Shown: positions 1-10,934, counted from the first letter of the stretch. The stretch: DNA of 39,126 nt from CAZKVJ01 sp964556225 (GCA_964556225.1 CAZKVJ010000024.1:1-39126), one strand, 5' to 3'. Notes: generated by a model from the letters alone, not told the origin. A program made the numbers and translations.

Positions 1-2
1 AA

Positions 3-434
3 TCAGACGAGCACTACCGCTCCAAGTGGGGCCAGATCAGGAGAGCACACCCACCTCAGCCACGTCACCATGAAGAGAATCATGCGAGGATCCGTGTTGG
101 CGAAGGCGACGATGCCGTCGCGCTTCGCTCCCTCCGCCGCATACAGTGCCGCGCCCGCCACCAGGAACTCCCTGTCCGAGAGCTGCCCAACTCGTCTGCG
201 GCCGTCCAACTTGAGCTGCTCGATCTGTTCGCGTTTCCGAAGGCTCAGCGGACTCGGCGACTGAGAGGGATGGCCGCGGCTGCGTGGCGTCGGCGTGAAC
301 TCGACGCCCTGCACCCACAGGGACACCGACGACTTCGATACCCCCAGCTCTTCGGCGATCGAGAGAAGTGTTCGACCCTCGGCGCGCAGCTCGCGAGCTC
401 GGACTCGCTGCACCACCTTTCCCGCGTTCCCCAT
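3..434 (-). CDS. HTH-domain protein, probably truncated
   Basis: A 143-residue protein whose residues about 8-45 form a helix-turn-helix of the kind used by small DNA-binding proteins (SIAEELGVSKSSVSLWV). Residues about 85-125 (GAALYAAEGAKRDG, then ANTDPRM) recall actinobacterial HTH proteins that carry a LAGLIDADG-like second domain; this is from memory of the family. Members I recall continue well beyond the WLR segment, whereas this frame stops at bases 3-5, at the very edge of the window, so it may be a truncated or frameshifted copy. The gene lies 42 nt downstream of the rpoD stop on the same strand. Its ATG is preceded by a weak TANNNT-like box. Function is unknown beyond probable DNA binding. 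Confidence 0.5.
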   Translation of the reverse strand: MGNAGKVVQRVRARELRAEGRTLLSIAEELGVSKSSVSLWVQGVEFTPTPRSRGHPSQSPSPLSLRKREQIEQLKLDGRRRVGQLSDREFLVAGAALYAAEGAKRDGIVAFANTDPRMILFMVTWLRWVCSPDLAPLGAVVLV

Positions 435-476
435 GCCCCCAGCGTCGCAAGGGGGTGTGTCAGCGTTCGCGCCCCG

Positions 477-1759
<1,283 letters not shown>

Positions 1760-1763
<4 letters not shown>

Positions 1764-3505
1764 CCGCGCTCCTCGTTCCGTCGGTCCAGCCAACCTAGCA
1801 ACCACTCAGCGGCGGCGGGTGCTCCTCCCGGGTCGTCGAGACGCTCGAGGACGACCCGGGCCTCGCGAGCCGCCGCGATGCCCGCCGCGTCGTCGATCGA
1901 CAGCGGCTGGGCGACCTCGCGGCGCACGGCGGCGGCGATGAGGTTGCGGGCCTCCAGCTCCGGTTCGCCCTCCACGTCGGCAACCGCAGCCCGCTCGAGC
2001 AACTCTCGGGCCTGCGGGTCGGCCAGCTCCAGGGCCCGCTCGAGGTGCCCGCCGGCCTCGACCAACGCGACGAACCCCCGCCGGGTGGTCTCGTCGGCGA
2101 ACAGTGCCTCGATCAACCAGGGCGCGATGTCGTCCCAGCGTTGCAGCAGCAGCGCCAGGGCCACGAACTCGGCGTTCTCGGCGCCCCCGACCCGCCGGGC
2201 GGCGGCGACCTGGATGGTCGGACGTCGGCTCCCTCGGTCGGCGACCGCCACCAGGTCCTGGGCCGGCAGCCCGACGTGAGTGGCCACTTGGCCGGCGTAG
2301 ATGCGGCGCAGGTTGACGTCCGGGTGCTCGTTGACCACCGCCATCGCCGCCTCGGCCAGGCGGGCACGGTCCTCGGGCGAGCGAACGGGGCGACGGGCCA
2401 TCAGCCGCTCGAGGCGAAACCCGAGGAAGGGGGTGGCCCCGGCCACGGCGGCCACCAGGGCGGCCGGGTCGGAGCCGGCGAGATCACCGGGGTCCTTCCC
2501 GTCCGGGAGGTGGGCGACGCTGACCTGCACCTCGTGGCGCTGTTCCCACTCGTAGAAGCGCTCGGCCGCGCCCTGCCCGGCGGCATCGGCATCGAACGCC
2601 AGCACCACCCGGCTGGCGAAGCGTTTGAGCAGACGGACGTGATCCTCGGTGAGCGCGGTGCCACAGGTGGCCACGGCGCGCCGCACCCCTGCACGGTGGA
2701 ACCCGATCACGTCCGTGTAGCCCTCGCACACCACGACCTCATCGGCGGTGACGATCTCGCCCTTCGCCCAGTTGAGCCCGTACAGGGTCTTCGACTTGGC
2801 GTAGATGGCCGTCTCGGGCGAGTTCTTGTACTTGGCCGGATCGGTCGAGCCGGGCAGCACCCGACCGCCGAGCGCCACCGCCTCCCCGGTCTCGTTGAAG
2901 ATGGGGAACAGCACCCGGGCCCGGAAGGCGTCCTGCAGCTTGCCCCGCTTGTTCGTGAACGCGAGCCCCGTATCGCGCAGCAGGTCGGCGGCCACGCCAA
3001 GGTCCCGGCTCAGCGCATCCCAGTCGTCGGGCGCCCATCCGAGCCGGAACATGCGGGCCACGTCGCCGTGGAGGCCGCGGCTACGCAGGTAGTCGCGTGC
3101 GGGGCGGGCGTCGGGCGCCGTGAGCAGGCGCTCGTGGTACCAGTCGACCGCCGAGGCCATGGCGGCGAGGAGGTGCTTGCGCCGCTGGCGGTCACGGCTC
3201 TCGCCGCCGGTGGTGTAGGTGAGCTGGATCCCCGCCTTGCCAGCCAGCTGCTCGACCGCGGTCACGAAGTCGACGTGCTCGATGTCCTGCACGAACCGGA
3301 ACACGTCGCCGCCGGCGCCGCAGCCGAAGCACTTGTAGCGACCCGTCTCCTCGCGGACGTTGAACGAGCCGGACTTCTCGGCGTGGAACGGGCACAGCCC
3401 CACCCAGTTGCGCCCCACCCGGCGAAGGGCGACGTACTGCTGGACGACGTCGACGATGGAGAGCGCGGCCCGCACCCGCTCGATGTCGTCGTCGACGATG
3501 GCCAT
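1760..3505 (-). CDS. dnaG: DNA primase
   Basis: Synthesises RNA primers for DNA replication. The 581-residue protein starts with a CHC2 zinc finger (C38, H41, C59, C62; CPFH then CFGC). The DnaG catalytic N-terminal domain follows, with a TOPRIM fold around residues 250-340 whose glutamate-bearing motif reads VVCEGYTDVIGFHRAG and whose acidic motif reads LAFDADAAG. The C-terminal third is a diverged DnaB-interaction region. The ATG at 3505 is preceded at 7 nt by TAGCCT, which fits a leaderless transcript. The stop overlaps the rpoD start by 4 nt, so the two genes form an operon. Confidence 0.96.
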
Positions 3506-3512
3506 CGCGGCG

Positions 3513-3518
3513 AGGCTA
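3513..3518 (-). promoter_or_regulatory. -10 box of dnaG, leaderless type
   Basis: On the minus strand TAGCCT is followed by 7 nt and then the dnaG ATG. A start site about 7 nt past the box would fall on the start codon. No convincing -35 element is seen. The same TAGCCT hexamer precedes hisC, nth, rlmN and the NfeD gene in this window. Confidence 0.6.
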
Positions 3519-3538
3519 TCGGTGGCCCGGTGAGGGGG

Positions 3539-4558
3539 TCACCGCTCCTGGAACGGAGGGGGCTCCTCCTGGTGACCCACCGGGAGGCGGACCGACCGGC
3601 GGTGATCGCGCAGCGACAGCGCCCCGGACACCAGCAGGACCAGCGCGATGAACGCGAGCGAGATCCCCGTCGGCACGTGGTACCACTCGGAGATCAGCAT
3701 CTTCACGCCGACGAAGGCCAGGATGATCGCCAGGCCCTGCTGCAGGTACTCGAAGCGGGCGCTGAGGTCGGCAAACAGGAAGTACAGCGCCCGCAGGCCG
3801 AGGATCGCGAACGCCATCGACGAGAACGCCAGGAACTGCTCGCGAGTGACCGCCAGCACGGCCGGCACCGAGTCGACAGCGAACACCACGTCGGTCACCT
3901 CGACCAGGATCAGCACTGCGAACAGTGGCGTTGCCAGCAGGTGACCGCCGCGCCGGGTGAACAGCTTCTGGCCGTCGAGCTCGTCGCTGGTGGGCAGGAA
4001 CCGGCGGATCACCTTCATCGTCTTGGTGTCGGCCGGGTGGGCAGGAGCGTCGTTCTCGATCACCAGCTTCACGGCGGCGTAGATCAAGAACGCGCCGAAC
4101 ACGATCAGCAGGAACTCGAACTGGTTGAGCAGCGCGACACCGGCGAAGATGAACACCGCCCGCATCACGAGCGCGCCGTAGATGCCCCAGAACAGCACCC
4201 GGTGCTGGTAGCGGTACGGCACGGCGAAGTGGGACATGATCAGCGCCCACACGAACACGTTGTCGACGCTGAGGCTCTTTTCGATCAGGTAGCCGGAGAT
4301 GTACTCCGTGGCTGCCTCACCGCCGAACGCGCCCCACACCACGAACACGAACGAGATGCCGATGGAGATCCACACCAAGGACTCGACGAGGGCCTCTCGC
4401 GTGCCGATCTCGTGCGCGTGGCGGTGGACGACCAGCAGGTCGACCGCCAGCAGCGCCGCCAGGAACGCCAGCAGTGCCAGCCACGCCCACAGCGGGACGT
4501 CGATGTCGATGAAGTGCTCGCTCGCCTCCGAGGCGAGGACGGCGAGCGATGCGCTCAC
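3539..4558 (-). CDS. TerC/Alx family integral membrane protein
   Basis: A 339-residue polytopic membrane protein of the TerC family, whose members are linked to metal ion (Mn, Ca) efflux or to tellurite resistance and often act in metal loading of exported proteins. Eight or nine hydrophobic segments are visible. The conserved acidic membrane motifs are present: EKSLSVDNVFVWALI at about 90-104 and LVEVTDVVFAVDSVPA at about 218-233. The C-terminus is a charged cytoplasmic tail. The GTG start overlaps the ppdK stop as GTGA, so it is probably co-transcribed with ppdK. The substrate cannot be told from sequence. Confidence 0.9.
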   Translation of the reverse strand: MSASLAVLASEASEHFIDIDVPLWAWLALLAFLAALLAVDLLVVHRHAHEIGTREALVESLVWISIGISFVFVVWGAFGGEAATEYISGYLIEKSLSVDNVFVWALIMSHFAVPYRYQHRVLFWGIYGALVMRAVFIFAGVALLNQFEFLLIVFGAFLIYAAVKLVIENDAPAHPADTKTMKVIRRFLPTSDELDGQKLFTRRGGHLLATPLFAVLILVEVTDVVFAVDSVPAVLAVTREQFLAFSSMAFAILGLRALYFLFADLSARFEYLQQGLAIILAFVGVKMLISEWYHVPTGISLAFIALVLLVSGALSLRDHRRSVRLPVGHQEEPPPFQER

Positions 4559-7218
4559 TTCGTGCTCGTGGCCTGCTTGCCCCGCGCCGCGATGACCGCC
4601 TGCGCCGCGGCCAGGCGGGCGATGGGGATGCGGAACGGCGAGCAGCTCACGTAGTCGAGACCGCAGCGGTAGAAGAAGTCGATCGACTCCGGGTCGCCCC
4701 CGTGCTCACCGCAGACGCCGAGCTTCAGGTTCTTCTTCGTGCGCCGGCCGAGCGTCACGGCGATCTCCACCAGCGAGCCGACACCAGCCTGGTCGATCGT
4801 CTCGAAGGGGTTCCGCTTCAGCAGCCCCGCTTCGAGGTAGGCCGGCATCATCCGGCTCTCGACGTCGTCTCGGCTGAACCCGAACGCCATCTGGGTGAGG
4901 TCGTTGGTACCGAAGCTGAAGAAGTCGGCCTCCTCGGCGATCTGGTCGGCGCGCAACGCCGCCCGAGGCGTCTCGACCATGGTGCCGATGGTGATGTCGG
5001 GCTTGCGCTTCATGCCCTTGGTGGCCTCAGCGATGGCGCCCTCGACCCAGGAGCGGGCCAGACCGAGCTCCTCGCGAGTGACCGTCAGCGGGATCATCAC
5101 CTCGACGATCGGGTTCTTGCCCTTCTCGAGCAGCACCCGGGCCGCCTCGACCAGCGCCCGCACCTGCATGGCGTACAGGCCCGGCTTGACGACGCCGAGG
5201 CGCACCCCACGGGTGCCGAGCATCGGGTTGAACTCGGCCCAGCTCTTGGCCGCCTTGAGCAGCTGCTCCTCCTCGGCCGAGAGCCCGACGGTGGCCGCCT
5301 TGATCTCGAGCTCGCCGATGTGCGGCAGGAACTCGTGCAGCGGCGGGTCGAGCAGGCGCACGGTGACCGGCAGGCCGTCCATGGCGTCGAGGATCTCGAT
5401 GAAGTCGGCCTTCTGGACGCCGCGCAGCTCCTCGAGCGCCGCCGCCTCCTCGGCCGGGGTGCTGGCCAGGATCATGCGGCGGACCACGGGGAGGCGGTCC
5501 TCGCCCAGGAACATGTGCTCGGTGCGGCACAGACCGATGCCCTCCGCCCCGAACCCGCGGGCGTTCTTGGCGTCACCGCCGGTGTCGGCGTTGGCGCGCA
5601 CCGCCAACTTGCCGGCGCGGACCTTGTCGGCCCAGCCGAGGATGATGTCGAACTCGGGCGGTGGCTGGGCGGAGGCGAGGCGCATCTCGCCCAGGATGAT
5701 GTCGCCGCTGGACCCGTCGATGGAGATGACGTCGCCTTCGCGCACCACCGTCTCGCCGACCGAGAACTGCTTGCCCTCGATCTTGATGGCCTCGGCTCCG
5801 ACGACGGCGGGCGTACCCCAGCCACGAGCGACCACGGCGGCATGGCTGACCAGGCCGCCGCGAGCGGTGAGGATGCCCTGGCTGACCATCATGCCGTGGA
5901 CGTCTTCGGGGCTGGTCTCGTTGCGGACCAGGATCACCTTCTCGCCCCGCTCGGCGGCGTCGGCGACGTCGTCGGCGGTGAAGTACACCTTGCCCACGGC
6001 GGCGCCGGGCGACGCAGCGAGGCCCTTCGTGAGCACCTTGCCCTTGCTGGCGAACTGCGGGTGCAGCACCTGGTCGAGGTGTTCGGCGCTGACGCGCATC
6101 AGCGCGTCCTCGCGACTGATCTTCCAGGCGGCCTTGCCCTTGCCAGTGCCCTTCGTCATGTCGACGGCCATGCGCAGCGCCGCCGTGCCGGTGCGCTTGC
6201 CGACCCGGGTTTGGAGCATCCACAGTTTGCCCTGCTCGATGGTGAACTCGGTGTCGCACATGTCCTGGTAGTGGCGCTCGAGCCGGGCGAAGATCTCGAG
6301 CAGCTCGGCGTGGATCGCCGGGAAGTGCCGGGCCATGTGCTCGAGGTCCTCGGTGTTGCGGATGCCCGCCACGACGTCCTCGCCCTGGGCGTTGACCAGG
6401 AAGTCACCGTAGGGCTTGTTCTCGCCGGTGGCGGCGTTGCGGGTGAAGCCCACACCGGTGCCGCTGTTGTCGTCGCGGTTGCCGAACACCATCGTCTGCA
6501 CGTTGACCGCGGTGCCGAGGTCGTGGCTGATGCGCTCGCGGACCCGGTAGGCGATGGCTCGGGCGCCGTTCCAGCTGCGGAACACGGCCTCGATGGCACC
6601 GCGCAGCTGGCGCATCGGGTCCTGAGGGAACGCCTTGCCGGTCTCGGAGCGCACGACGGCCTTGTAGAGCTCGCACAGCTCCTTCAGCTCGCCGGCGGGC
6701 AGCTCGGCGTCCGACGTCGCGCCGGTGCGGTGTTTGGCCGCCTCCAGCTCGCTCTCGAAGCGCTCGCCCTCGATGCCCAGCACGATCCGGCCGTACATGG
6801 AGATGAAGCGCCGGTAGCTGTCGTAGGCGAAGCGCTCGTCGCTGGTGGCCTTGGCCAGGCCCTTGACGCTGCGGTCGTTCAGGCCGAGGTTGAGGACGGT
6901 GTCCATCATCCCGGGCATCGAGAACTTGGCGCCGGAGCGCACGCTCACCAGGAGCGGGTCGGTCGGGTCGCCGAGGCGCCGGCCCATCTTCTGCTCGAGC
7001 TTGGCCACGTGCTTGGCGATCTCGTCGTCGAGGCCCTCCGGCCAGCCGGCGTGCATGTAAGCGCGGCAGGCGTCGGTGGTGATCGTGAACCCGGGCGGCA
7101 CCGGCAGCTTCAGCACGCTCGTCATCTCGGCGAGGTTGGCGCCCTTGCCACCGAGGAGATCCTTCATCTCCATTGGGGGGCGACGGTGCGGGTGATCGAA
7201 GGCGTAGACGTACGGCAC
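4555..7218 (-). CDS. ppdK: Pyruvate, phosphate dikinase
   Basis: Interconverts pyruvate + ATP + Pi and PEP + AMP + PPi in the cytoplasm. From the GTG at 7218 it has 887 residues, typical for bacterial PPDK. The N-terminal ATP-grasp domain starts with DLLGGKGANLAEMT. The central swivelling domain carries the phosphorylated histidine in GGLVSHAAVVARGWG. The C-terminal PEP/pyruvate TIM barrel ends with LGVCGEHGGDP and a CSPFRIPIARLAAAQA tail. The open frame extends to 7305, but the GTG before PYVYAFDHP is favoured because TAGACT sits 8 nt upstream and little precedes that point in the family. It overlaps the terC-like gene by 4 nt. Confidence 0.95.
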   Translation of the reverse strand: MPYVYAFDHPHRRPPMEMKDLLGGKGANLAEMTSVLKLPVPPGFTITTDACRAYMHAGWPEGLDDEIAKHVAKLEQKMGRRLGDPTDPLLVSVRSGAKFSMPGMMDTVLNLGLNDRSVKGLAKATSDERFAYDSYRRFISMYGRIVLGIEGERFESELEAAKHRTGATSDAELPAGELKELCELYKAVVRSETGKAFPQDPMRQLRGAIEAVFRSWNGARAIAYRVRERISHDLGTAVNVQTMVFGNRDDNSGTGVGFTRNAATGENKPYGDFLVNAQGEDVVAGIRNTEDLEHMARHFPAIHAELLEIFARLERHYQDMCDTEFTIEQGKLWMLQTRVGKRTGTAALRMAVDMTKGTGKGKAAWKISREDALMRVSAEHLDQVLHPQFASKGKVLTKGLAASPGAAVGKVYFTADDVADAAERGEKVILVRNETSPEDVHGMMVSQGILTARGGLVSHAAVVARGWGTPAVVGAEAIKIEGKQFSVGETVVREGDVISIDGSSGDIILGEMRLASAQPPPEFDIILGWADKVRAGKLAVRANADTGGDAKNARGFGAEGIGLCRTEHMFLGEDRLPVVRRMILASTPAEEAAALEELRGVQKADFIEILDAMDGLPVTVRLLDPPLHEFLPHIGELEIKAATVGLSAEEEQLLKAAKSWAEFNPMLGTRGVRLGVVKPGLYAMQVRALVEAARVLLEKGKNPIVEVMIPLTVTREELGLARSWVEGAIAEATKGMKRKPDITIGTMVETPRAALRADQIAEEADFFSFGTNDLTQMAFGFSRDDVESRMMPAYLEAGLLKRNPFETIDQAGVGSLVEIAVTLGRRTKKNLKLGVCGEHGGDPESIDFFYRCGLDYVSCSPFRIPIARLAAAQAVIAARGKQATSTK

Positions 7219-7226
7219 GAGAGCCG

Positions 7227-7301
7227 AGTCTACGTCCGGGCCCTGCGATCGACCCTGCCCACATTCGCCGACGGTTCGCCCTGACCGATCCCCCGTAGGA
7301 T
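7227..7301. promoter_or_regulatory. Divergent leaderless-type -10 boxes of ppdK and the M50 protease
   Basis: TAGACT on the minus strand (7227-7232) lies 8 nt before the ppdK GTG. TAGGAT on the plus strand (7296-7301) lies 6 nt before the M50 GTG at 7308. The two genes diverge across this 89-nt spacer. No convincing -35 boxes are seen. Confidence 0.5.
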
Positions 7302-7307
7302 CCACGT

Positions 7308-8558
7308 GTGCCAGCGTCGACGGGGCTCCGAGTGCTCGGGTTCCCCGTGCACGTGCGCCCCGGCTTCCTCGTCTTCTTGCTGATCGTGATCTTCCTCTAC
7401 GGCGGATCGCTCGGGCTGTGGGCGGCCGGCACGATCGCCGTGTTCACGCTCGTCCACGAGCTCGGCCACGCCCTCGCCGCCCGGGCCACGGGCGCCCGAG
7501 CCGAGATCGCGCTCGACTTCCTGGCCGGCTACGCCGCCTACCAGCCCTCCCGCCCGCTGGCCCGCTGGGAGCGCGCCGCCATCGCCGCCGCCGGGCCGTT
7601 CGTCCAGCTGACGTCGGCGCTCGTGGTGCTGCTCGTGATGGGCGTGGACCCGCTGTCGCGATCCGACGTGCTGAGCAGCGAGGCGGCCGCCACCATCTGG
7701 TGGGCCGGCTTCGCGCTGGCGCTGGTCAACCTGCTGCCCGTCGTGCCGCTCGACGGGGGCACGATCCTGGGCCTTGGCCTCGACCGCATCGTGCCGGGCC
7801 AGGGCCGCCGGCTGATGACGTGGATCAGCCTCGGGCTCACCGGGGTGATGCTCGTGGCACTGCTGGCGAACGATTCGCTGCGGCCCTTCACGTTCGTGGT
7901 CGGGCTGCTCATCGTGATGCAGGTCCAGCAGCTGAGTGCCCAACGGTCCCGCTCCCCCGCCGCGATGGCCCGCGATGCCGAGCGGTACGTCGCCATGGCC
8001 CAGCGCACGGAGTCCGAAGCCTGGCGAACGGGACGGCCGGGCGCACTGATGGCAGGCCAGACGCTGTCGCCGTGGTTCCGGGCCAGCCGTGCCCTCGCCG
8101 ACGGCGACCCCGATCGTGCCCGAGCCGTGCTGGTCGCCGACCTCACCGGCGAGGATCCCGGCCAGTGGTTCCCGCCGGGACCCGACGTCGCGCCCGACGC
8201 AGTGATGGCCGGCTTGGTCGATCTGCTCCCCCAGCCGCCGCCGCACGGCAAGCGATCGAGCGAGGAGTACCTGGTCGGGCTGCTGGTGCGCCTCGGCCGC
8301 CTCCGTCCGGCCGCCGAGTACGGCGCGGCGTCGTTCACCCGTTCGCCGTCCACGGCGACGGCCGTGCACGTGGCCAGAGCCGTGGCCGCGCTGGGCGACG
8401 ACGACCTGGCGGTCCGCTGGCTGCAGGCGGCGGCGTCGGCGGGTGACCGGCCGTACCTACTGGCGCAGAGCATCGACCATGCTCCGGAGCTGTCCCGGCT
8501 CCGGCCCCGGACCGAGGTGCAGGCGCTCCGATCGGCCCTGGCCGGGACGTCCGGTTAG
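7308..8558 (+). CDS. M50 family membrane metalloprotease with C-terminal helical domain
   Basis: A 416-residue site-2-protease-type membrane metalloenzyme. The zinc-binding HELGH is at about residues 48-52 inside a hydrophobic helix. The third-ligand motif of the family is visible as NLLPVVPLDGG at about 144-154. Several membrane helices span residues 15-210. After about 215 the protein becomes soluble and alanine-rich, with a TPR-like helical pattern that may recognise substrates. The GTG start follows TAGGAT by 6 nt. Its 3' end overlaps the convergent ygfZ-like gene: the TAG stop and the opposing TAA share bases 8556-8557. The substrate is unknown. Confidence 0.88.
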   Translation: MPASTGLRVLGFPVHVRPGFLVFLLIVIFLYGGSLGLWAAGTIAVFTLVHELGHALAARATGARAEIALDFLAGYAAYQPSRPLARWERAAIAAAGPFVQLTSALVVLLVMGVDPLSRSDVLSSEAAATIWWAGFALALVNLLPVVPLDGGTILGLGLDRIVPGQGRRLMTWISLGLTGVMLVALLANDSLRPFTFVVGLLIVMQVQQLSAQRSRSPAAMARDAERYVAMAQRTESEAWRTGRPGALMAGQTLSPWFRASRALADGDPDRARAVLVADLTGEDPGQWFPPGPDVAPDAVMAGLVDLLPQPPPHGKRSSEEYLVGLLVRLGRLRPAAEYGAASFTRSPSTATAVHVARAVAALGDDDLAVRWLQAAASAGDRPYLLAQSIDHAPELSRLRPRTEVQALRSALAGTSG

Positions 8559-9328
8559 CTGATCGGGGCACCCGGCTCCACGGCCGAGCGCTTCACCAGT
8601 GCGAGGGCGGCGTCACCGGCGACGCTGGTGAGCACGCCGACCTCGACGCCGTCCACCAGCACCGGATCCCCGGGCCGGGATCCCTCGGCGACGGTGAGGC
8701 GGCGCAGCGAGCGCGGCGCCGACGCGCCGCGGCTGTCCATCCGCTCGACGAGCTCCTGACCCGGGTAGCAGCCCTTGGTGAAGCTGACCGCCACCGACTC
8801 CAGACCCAGCTCGGCCGGGATCGTGGATGCCGTGATCTCGGCACCGGCGCTCGGCCATCCGGCGAGCACCCGCGCCCGTTCCAGGTCGTCCGGCGAGCCC
8901 TCCGGCACGCCCTCGGGTGGCTGCGGGGCCGGGCCGAGGAGGTCGACGGCGGTACCGTCGCCCCACCACGCAGGCACGACGACGGCGCCGGCGTTCGGGC
9001 GGATGGCGCCGGCGCCCTGGCCCCGCACGGCGAGGCAGCGCCACTCGATCCGGCTGATCTCGGCCTGGACGCGGATCTTGAAGCGACGGAGCCGCTCCTC
9101 GAGGGCGTCGCCGGAGCCGGCGTCGACGTCGACGATGGCCGCATGGTCGCCGCTGCGCAGCACCCGCGCCAGCGCCACCACCTTGCCGGTCGGCTCCAGC
9201 ACCAGCGTCACCACGGCATCGCCCACCGGCAGGCCACGGAGATCCTGGCTCACCTGGGAGTGGAGGTAGTCGAGCGCGTCCCGCCCCTCGACCATCACGA
9301 CGTCTCTCGGCACCGCACACCAGAACAC
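8555..9328 (-). CDS. ygfZ: YgfZ/GcvT-like folate-binding protein
   Basis: A member of the YgfZ (IbaG/Iba57-like) branch of the aminomethyltransferase fold, which supports Fe-S cluster assembly or repair using tetrahydrofolate. The family signature is present as FTKGCYPGQELVERMDSRG at about residues 190-208, including the K-G-C-Y-x-G-Q-E core. The N-terminal half holds the folate-binding beta sheet (EGRDALDYLHSQVSQDL). The start is set at the GTG at 9328 (257 residues), 7 nt after a CACACT box. The upstream ATG at 9400 lies inside the stem-loop behind trpE and would add unconserved residues. The gene converges with the M50 gene. Confidence 0.88.
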   Translation of the reverse strand: MFWCAVPRDVVMVEGRDALDYLHSQVSQDLRGLPVGDAVVTLVLEPTGKVVALARVLRSGDHAAIVDVDAGSGDALEERLRRFKIRVQAEISRIEWRCLAVRGQGAGAIRPNAGAVVVPAWWGDGTAVDLLGPAPQPPEGVPEGSPDDLERARVLAGWPSAGAEITASTIPAELGLESVAVSFTKGCYPGQELVERMDSRGASAPRSLRRLTVAEGSRPGDPVLVDGVEVGVLTSVAGDAALALVKRSAVEPGAPIS

Positions 9329-9358
9329 GCCCCCCAGTGTGCCGCCCCGCCGACCCGC

Positions 9359-9402
9359 GTTTGTTCGACTTGCCAGCGAAAACGCGTGCAAGTCGAACAA
9401 AC
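9359..9402. terminator. Stem-loop downstream of trpE
   Basis: Perfect 15-bp inverted repeat (arms 9359-9373 and 9388-9402; arm GTTTGTTCGACTTGC) with a 14-nt loop that can form a further GCG/CGC pair around AAAA. It starts 2 nt after the trpE stop on the minus strand and lies before the ygfZ start. It is AT-richer than its surroundings and has no U-tract, so termination is inferred from position and symmetry. It could also be a mobile palindrome or a protein-binding site. Confidence 0.6.
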
Positions 9403-9404
9403 GG

Positions 9405-10934
9405 TCAGGCGGGGGTGCCGGTGGCGCGGCGGGCGGCGGTCATGCGGCGCGCGGCGGGGACGGCGGCGAGGAGCGCGGCGGCCTTGTTGCGGCACTCGAG
9501 GTCCTCGTCGTCGGGGATGCTGTCGGCGACGATGCCGGCGCCGGCCTGCAGCGACGCTCCGCTCGGGCCGATGAACATGGTGCGGATCGCGATCGCCGTG
9601 TCGAGGTTCCCGCTGAAGTCGAGGTAGCCGACCACGCCGGCGTACGGCCCCCGCTTCACCGGCTCGAGGTCGTCGATGATCTCCATCGCCCGCACCTTCG
9701 GGGCCCCGCTCACCGTGCCCGCCGGCAACGTCGCCCGCAGCACGTCGATCGGCCCCTTGCCCTCCACGAGATCGCCGCTGACCTGCGACGTCAGGTGCAT
9801 CACGTGGCTGTAGCGCTCGAGCGTCATCAGCTCGTCGACGTGCACGCTGCCGAAGCGGGCGACCCGCCCCACGTCGTTACGGGCAAGGTCGACCAGCATG
9901 ATGTGCTCGGCGACCTCCTTCGGGTTCTCGCGCAGCTCGCCGGCCAGGCGGCGGTCGTGGTCGTCGTCGCGACCCCGCTTGCGGGTGCCGGCGATCGGCC
10001 GGCTGATGACCCGGCCGCCGAGCAGCTGCACCATCGGCTCGGGCGAGCTGCCCACCAGCGTGACGTCCGGGTGCCGCAGGAAGTACATGTACGGGCTGGG
10101 GTTCACCTGGCGCAGCACCCGGTACACGTCGAACGGGTCGGCGTCGAGGTCGAGGTCGTAGCGCTGGGCCAGCACGACCTGGAAGATGTCGCCGGCCCGG
10201 ACGTGCTCCTTGGCGACCTCGACGGCCTGCTGGTACATCCCCCCGGGCATGGACGAGCGCACCGCCGGCAGCTCCTCGCCCGGGACGGGCGGCTCGACCG
10301 GCGTGTAGGGCAGCGGCCGCGCCAGGTCGTCGACAGCGGCGAGCACGCGTCGGGCGGCGGTGTCGTAGGCGGCGTCGAGCGCTCCGTCCGCCAGGCCCAG
10401 CACCGGGACGCTCTCGATCAGGTACACCCGCTGGCGCCAGTGGTCGAACGCGGCGAGCGAGCCGATGACGCTCATCACGGCGTCGGGGAGCCCCCGGTCG
10501 TCGACCGGCACGTTCGGCAGCCGTTCCACCTCGCGCACCACGTCGTAGCCGAGGTAGCCCATCACCCCGCCGTGCAGGGGCGGCAGGTCCGGGAAGACCG
10601 GGCTGCGGTAGCGCGCCAGCAGGGCCTCGAGCGCCGCCAGCATCCCCCGGTCGAGGGGGATGCCGTCGGGCAGCACGCCGTCGGTCACGATGCGACCGTC
10701 GCGCAGCTCGAGCGTCGCCGACGGGTCACGGCCGACGAACGAGAACCGAGCCCAGCGCTCGCCGTGCTCGACCGACTCGAGGAGGAACCCGGTGCGATCG
10801 CCGACCAGCTTGGCGAACGCCGCCACCGGCGTCTCGAGATCAGCGAGCAGCTCGGTCCACACCGGCACGACGGTGTGCTCGGCGGCCAGCGAGTGGAACT
10901 CGGCCCGTGACGGCCGGATCGCCGGAGCGCTCAC
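9405..10934 (-). CDS. trpE: Anthranilate synthase component I
   Basis: Converts chorismate to anthranilate, the first committed step of tryptophan synthesis, with ammonia supplied by a TrpG subunit that is not in this window. From the GTG at 10934 it has 509 residues. The N-terminal part carries the tryptophan-binding LLES motif (GFLLESVEHGERWARFSFVG at about 55-74). The chorismate-binding domain carries FQVVLAQRYDL, SPEPMVQL, RPIAGTRKRG and the active-site LPAGTVSGAPKVRAMEI. The GTG overlaps the hisI stop as GTGA, so translation is coupled to hisI, mixing histidine and tryptophan genes. A stem-loop follows the stop. Confidence 0.95.
   Translation of the reverse strand: MSAPAIRPSRAEFHSLAAEHTVVPVWTELLADLETPVAAFAKLVGDRTGFLLESVEHGERWARFSFVGRDPSATLELRDGRIVTDGVLPDGIPLDRGMLAALEALLARYRSPVFPDLPPLHGGVMGYLGYDVVREVERLPNVPVDDRGLPDAVMSVIGSLAAFDHWRQRVYLIESVPVLGLADGALDAAYDTAARRVLAAVDDLARPLPYTPVEPPVPGEELPAVRSSMPGGMYQQAVEVAKEHVRAGDIFQVVLAQRYDLDLDADPFDVYRVLRQVNPSPYMYFLRHPDVTLVGSSPEPMVQLLGGRVISRPIAGTRKRGRDDDHDRRLAGELRENPKEVAEHIMLVDLARNDVGRVARFGSVHVDELMTLERYSHVMHLTSQVSGDLVEGKGPIDVLRATLPAGTVSGAPKVRAMEIIDDLEPVKRGPYAGVVGYLDFSGNLDTAIAIRTMFIGPSGASLQAGAGIVADSIPDDEDLECRNKAAALLAAVPAARRMTAARRATGTPA

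Noticed and set aside
4549..7284. A 911-codon open frame antisense to ppdK
   Set aside because: Shadow frame caused by GC-rich third positions; the opposite strand has all the PPDK motifs.
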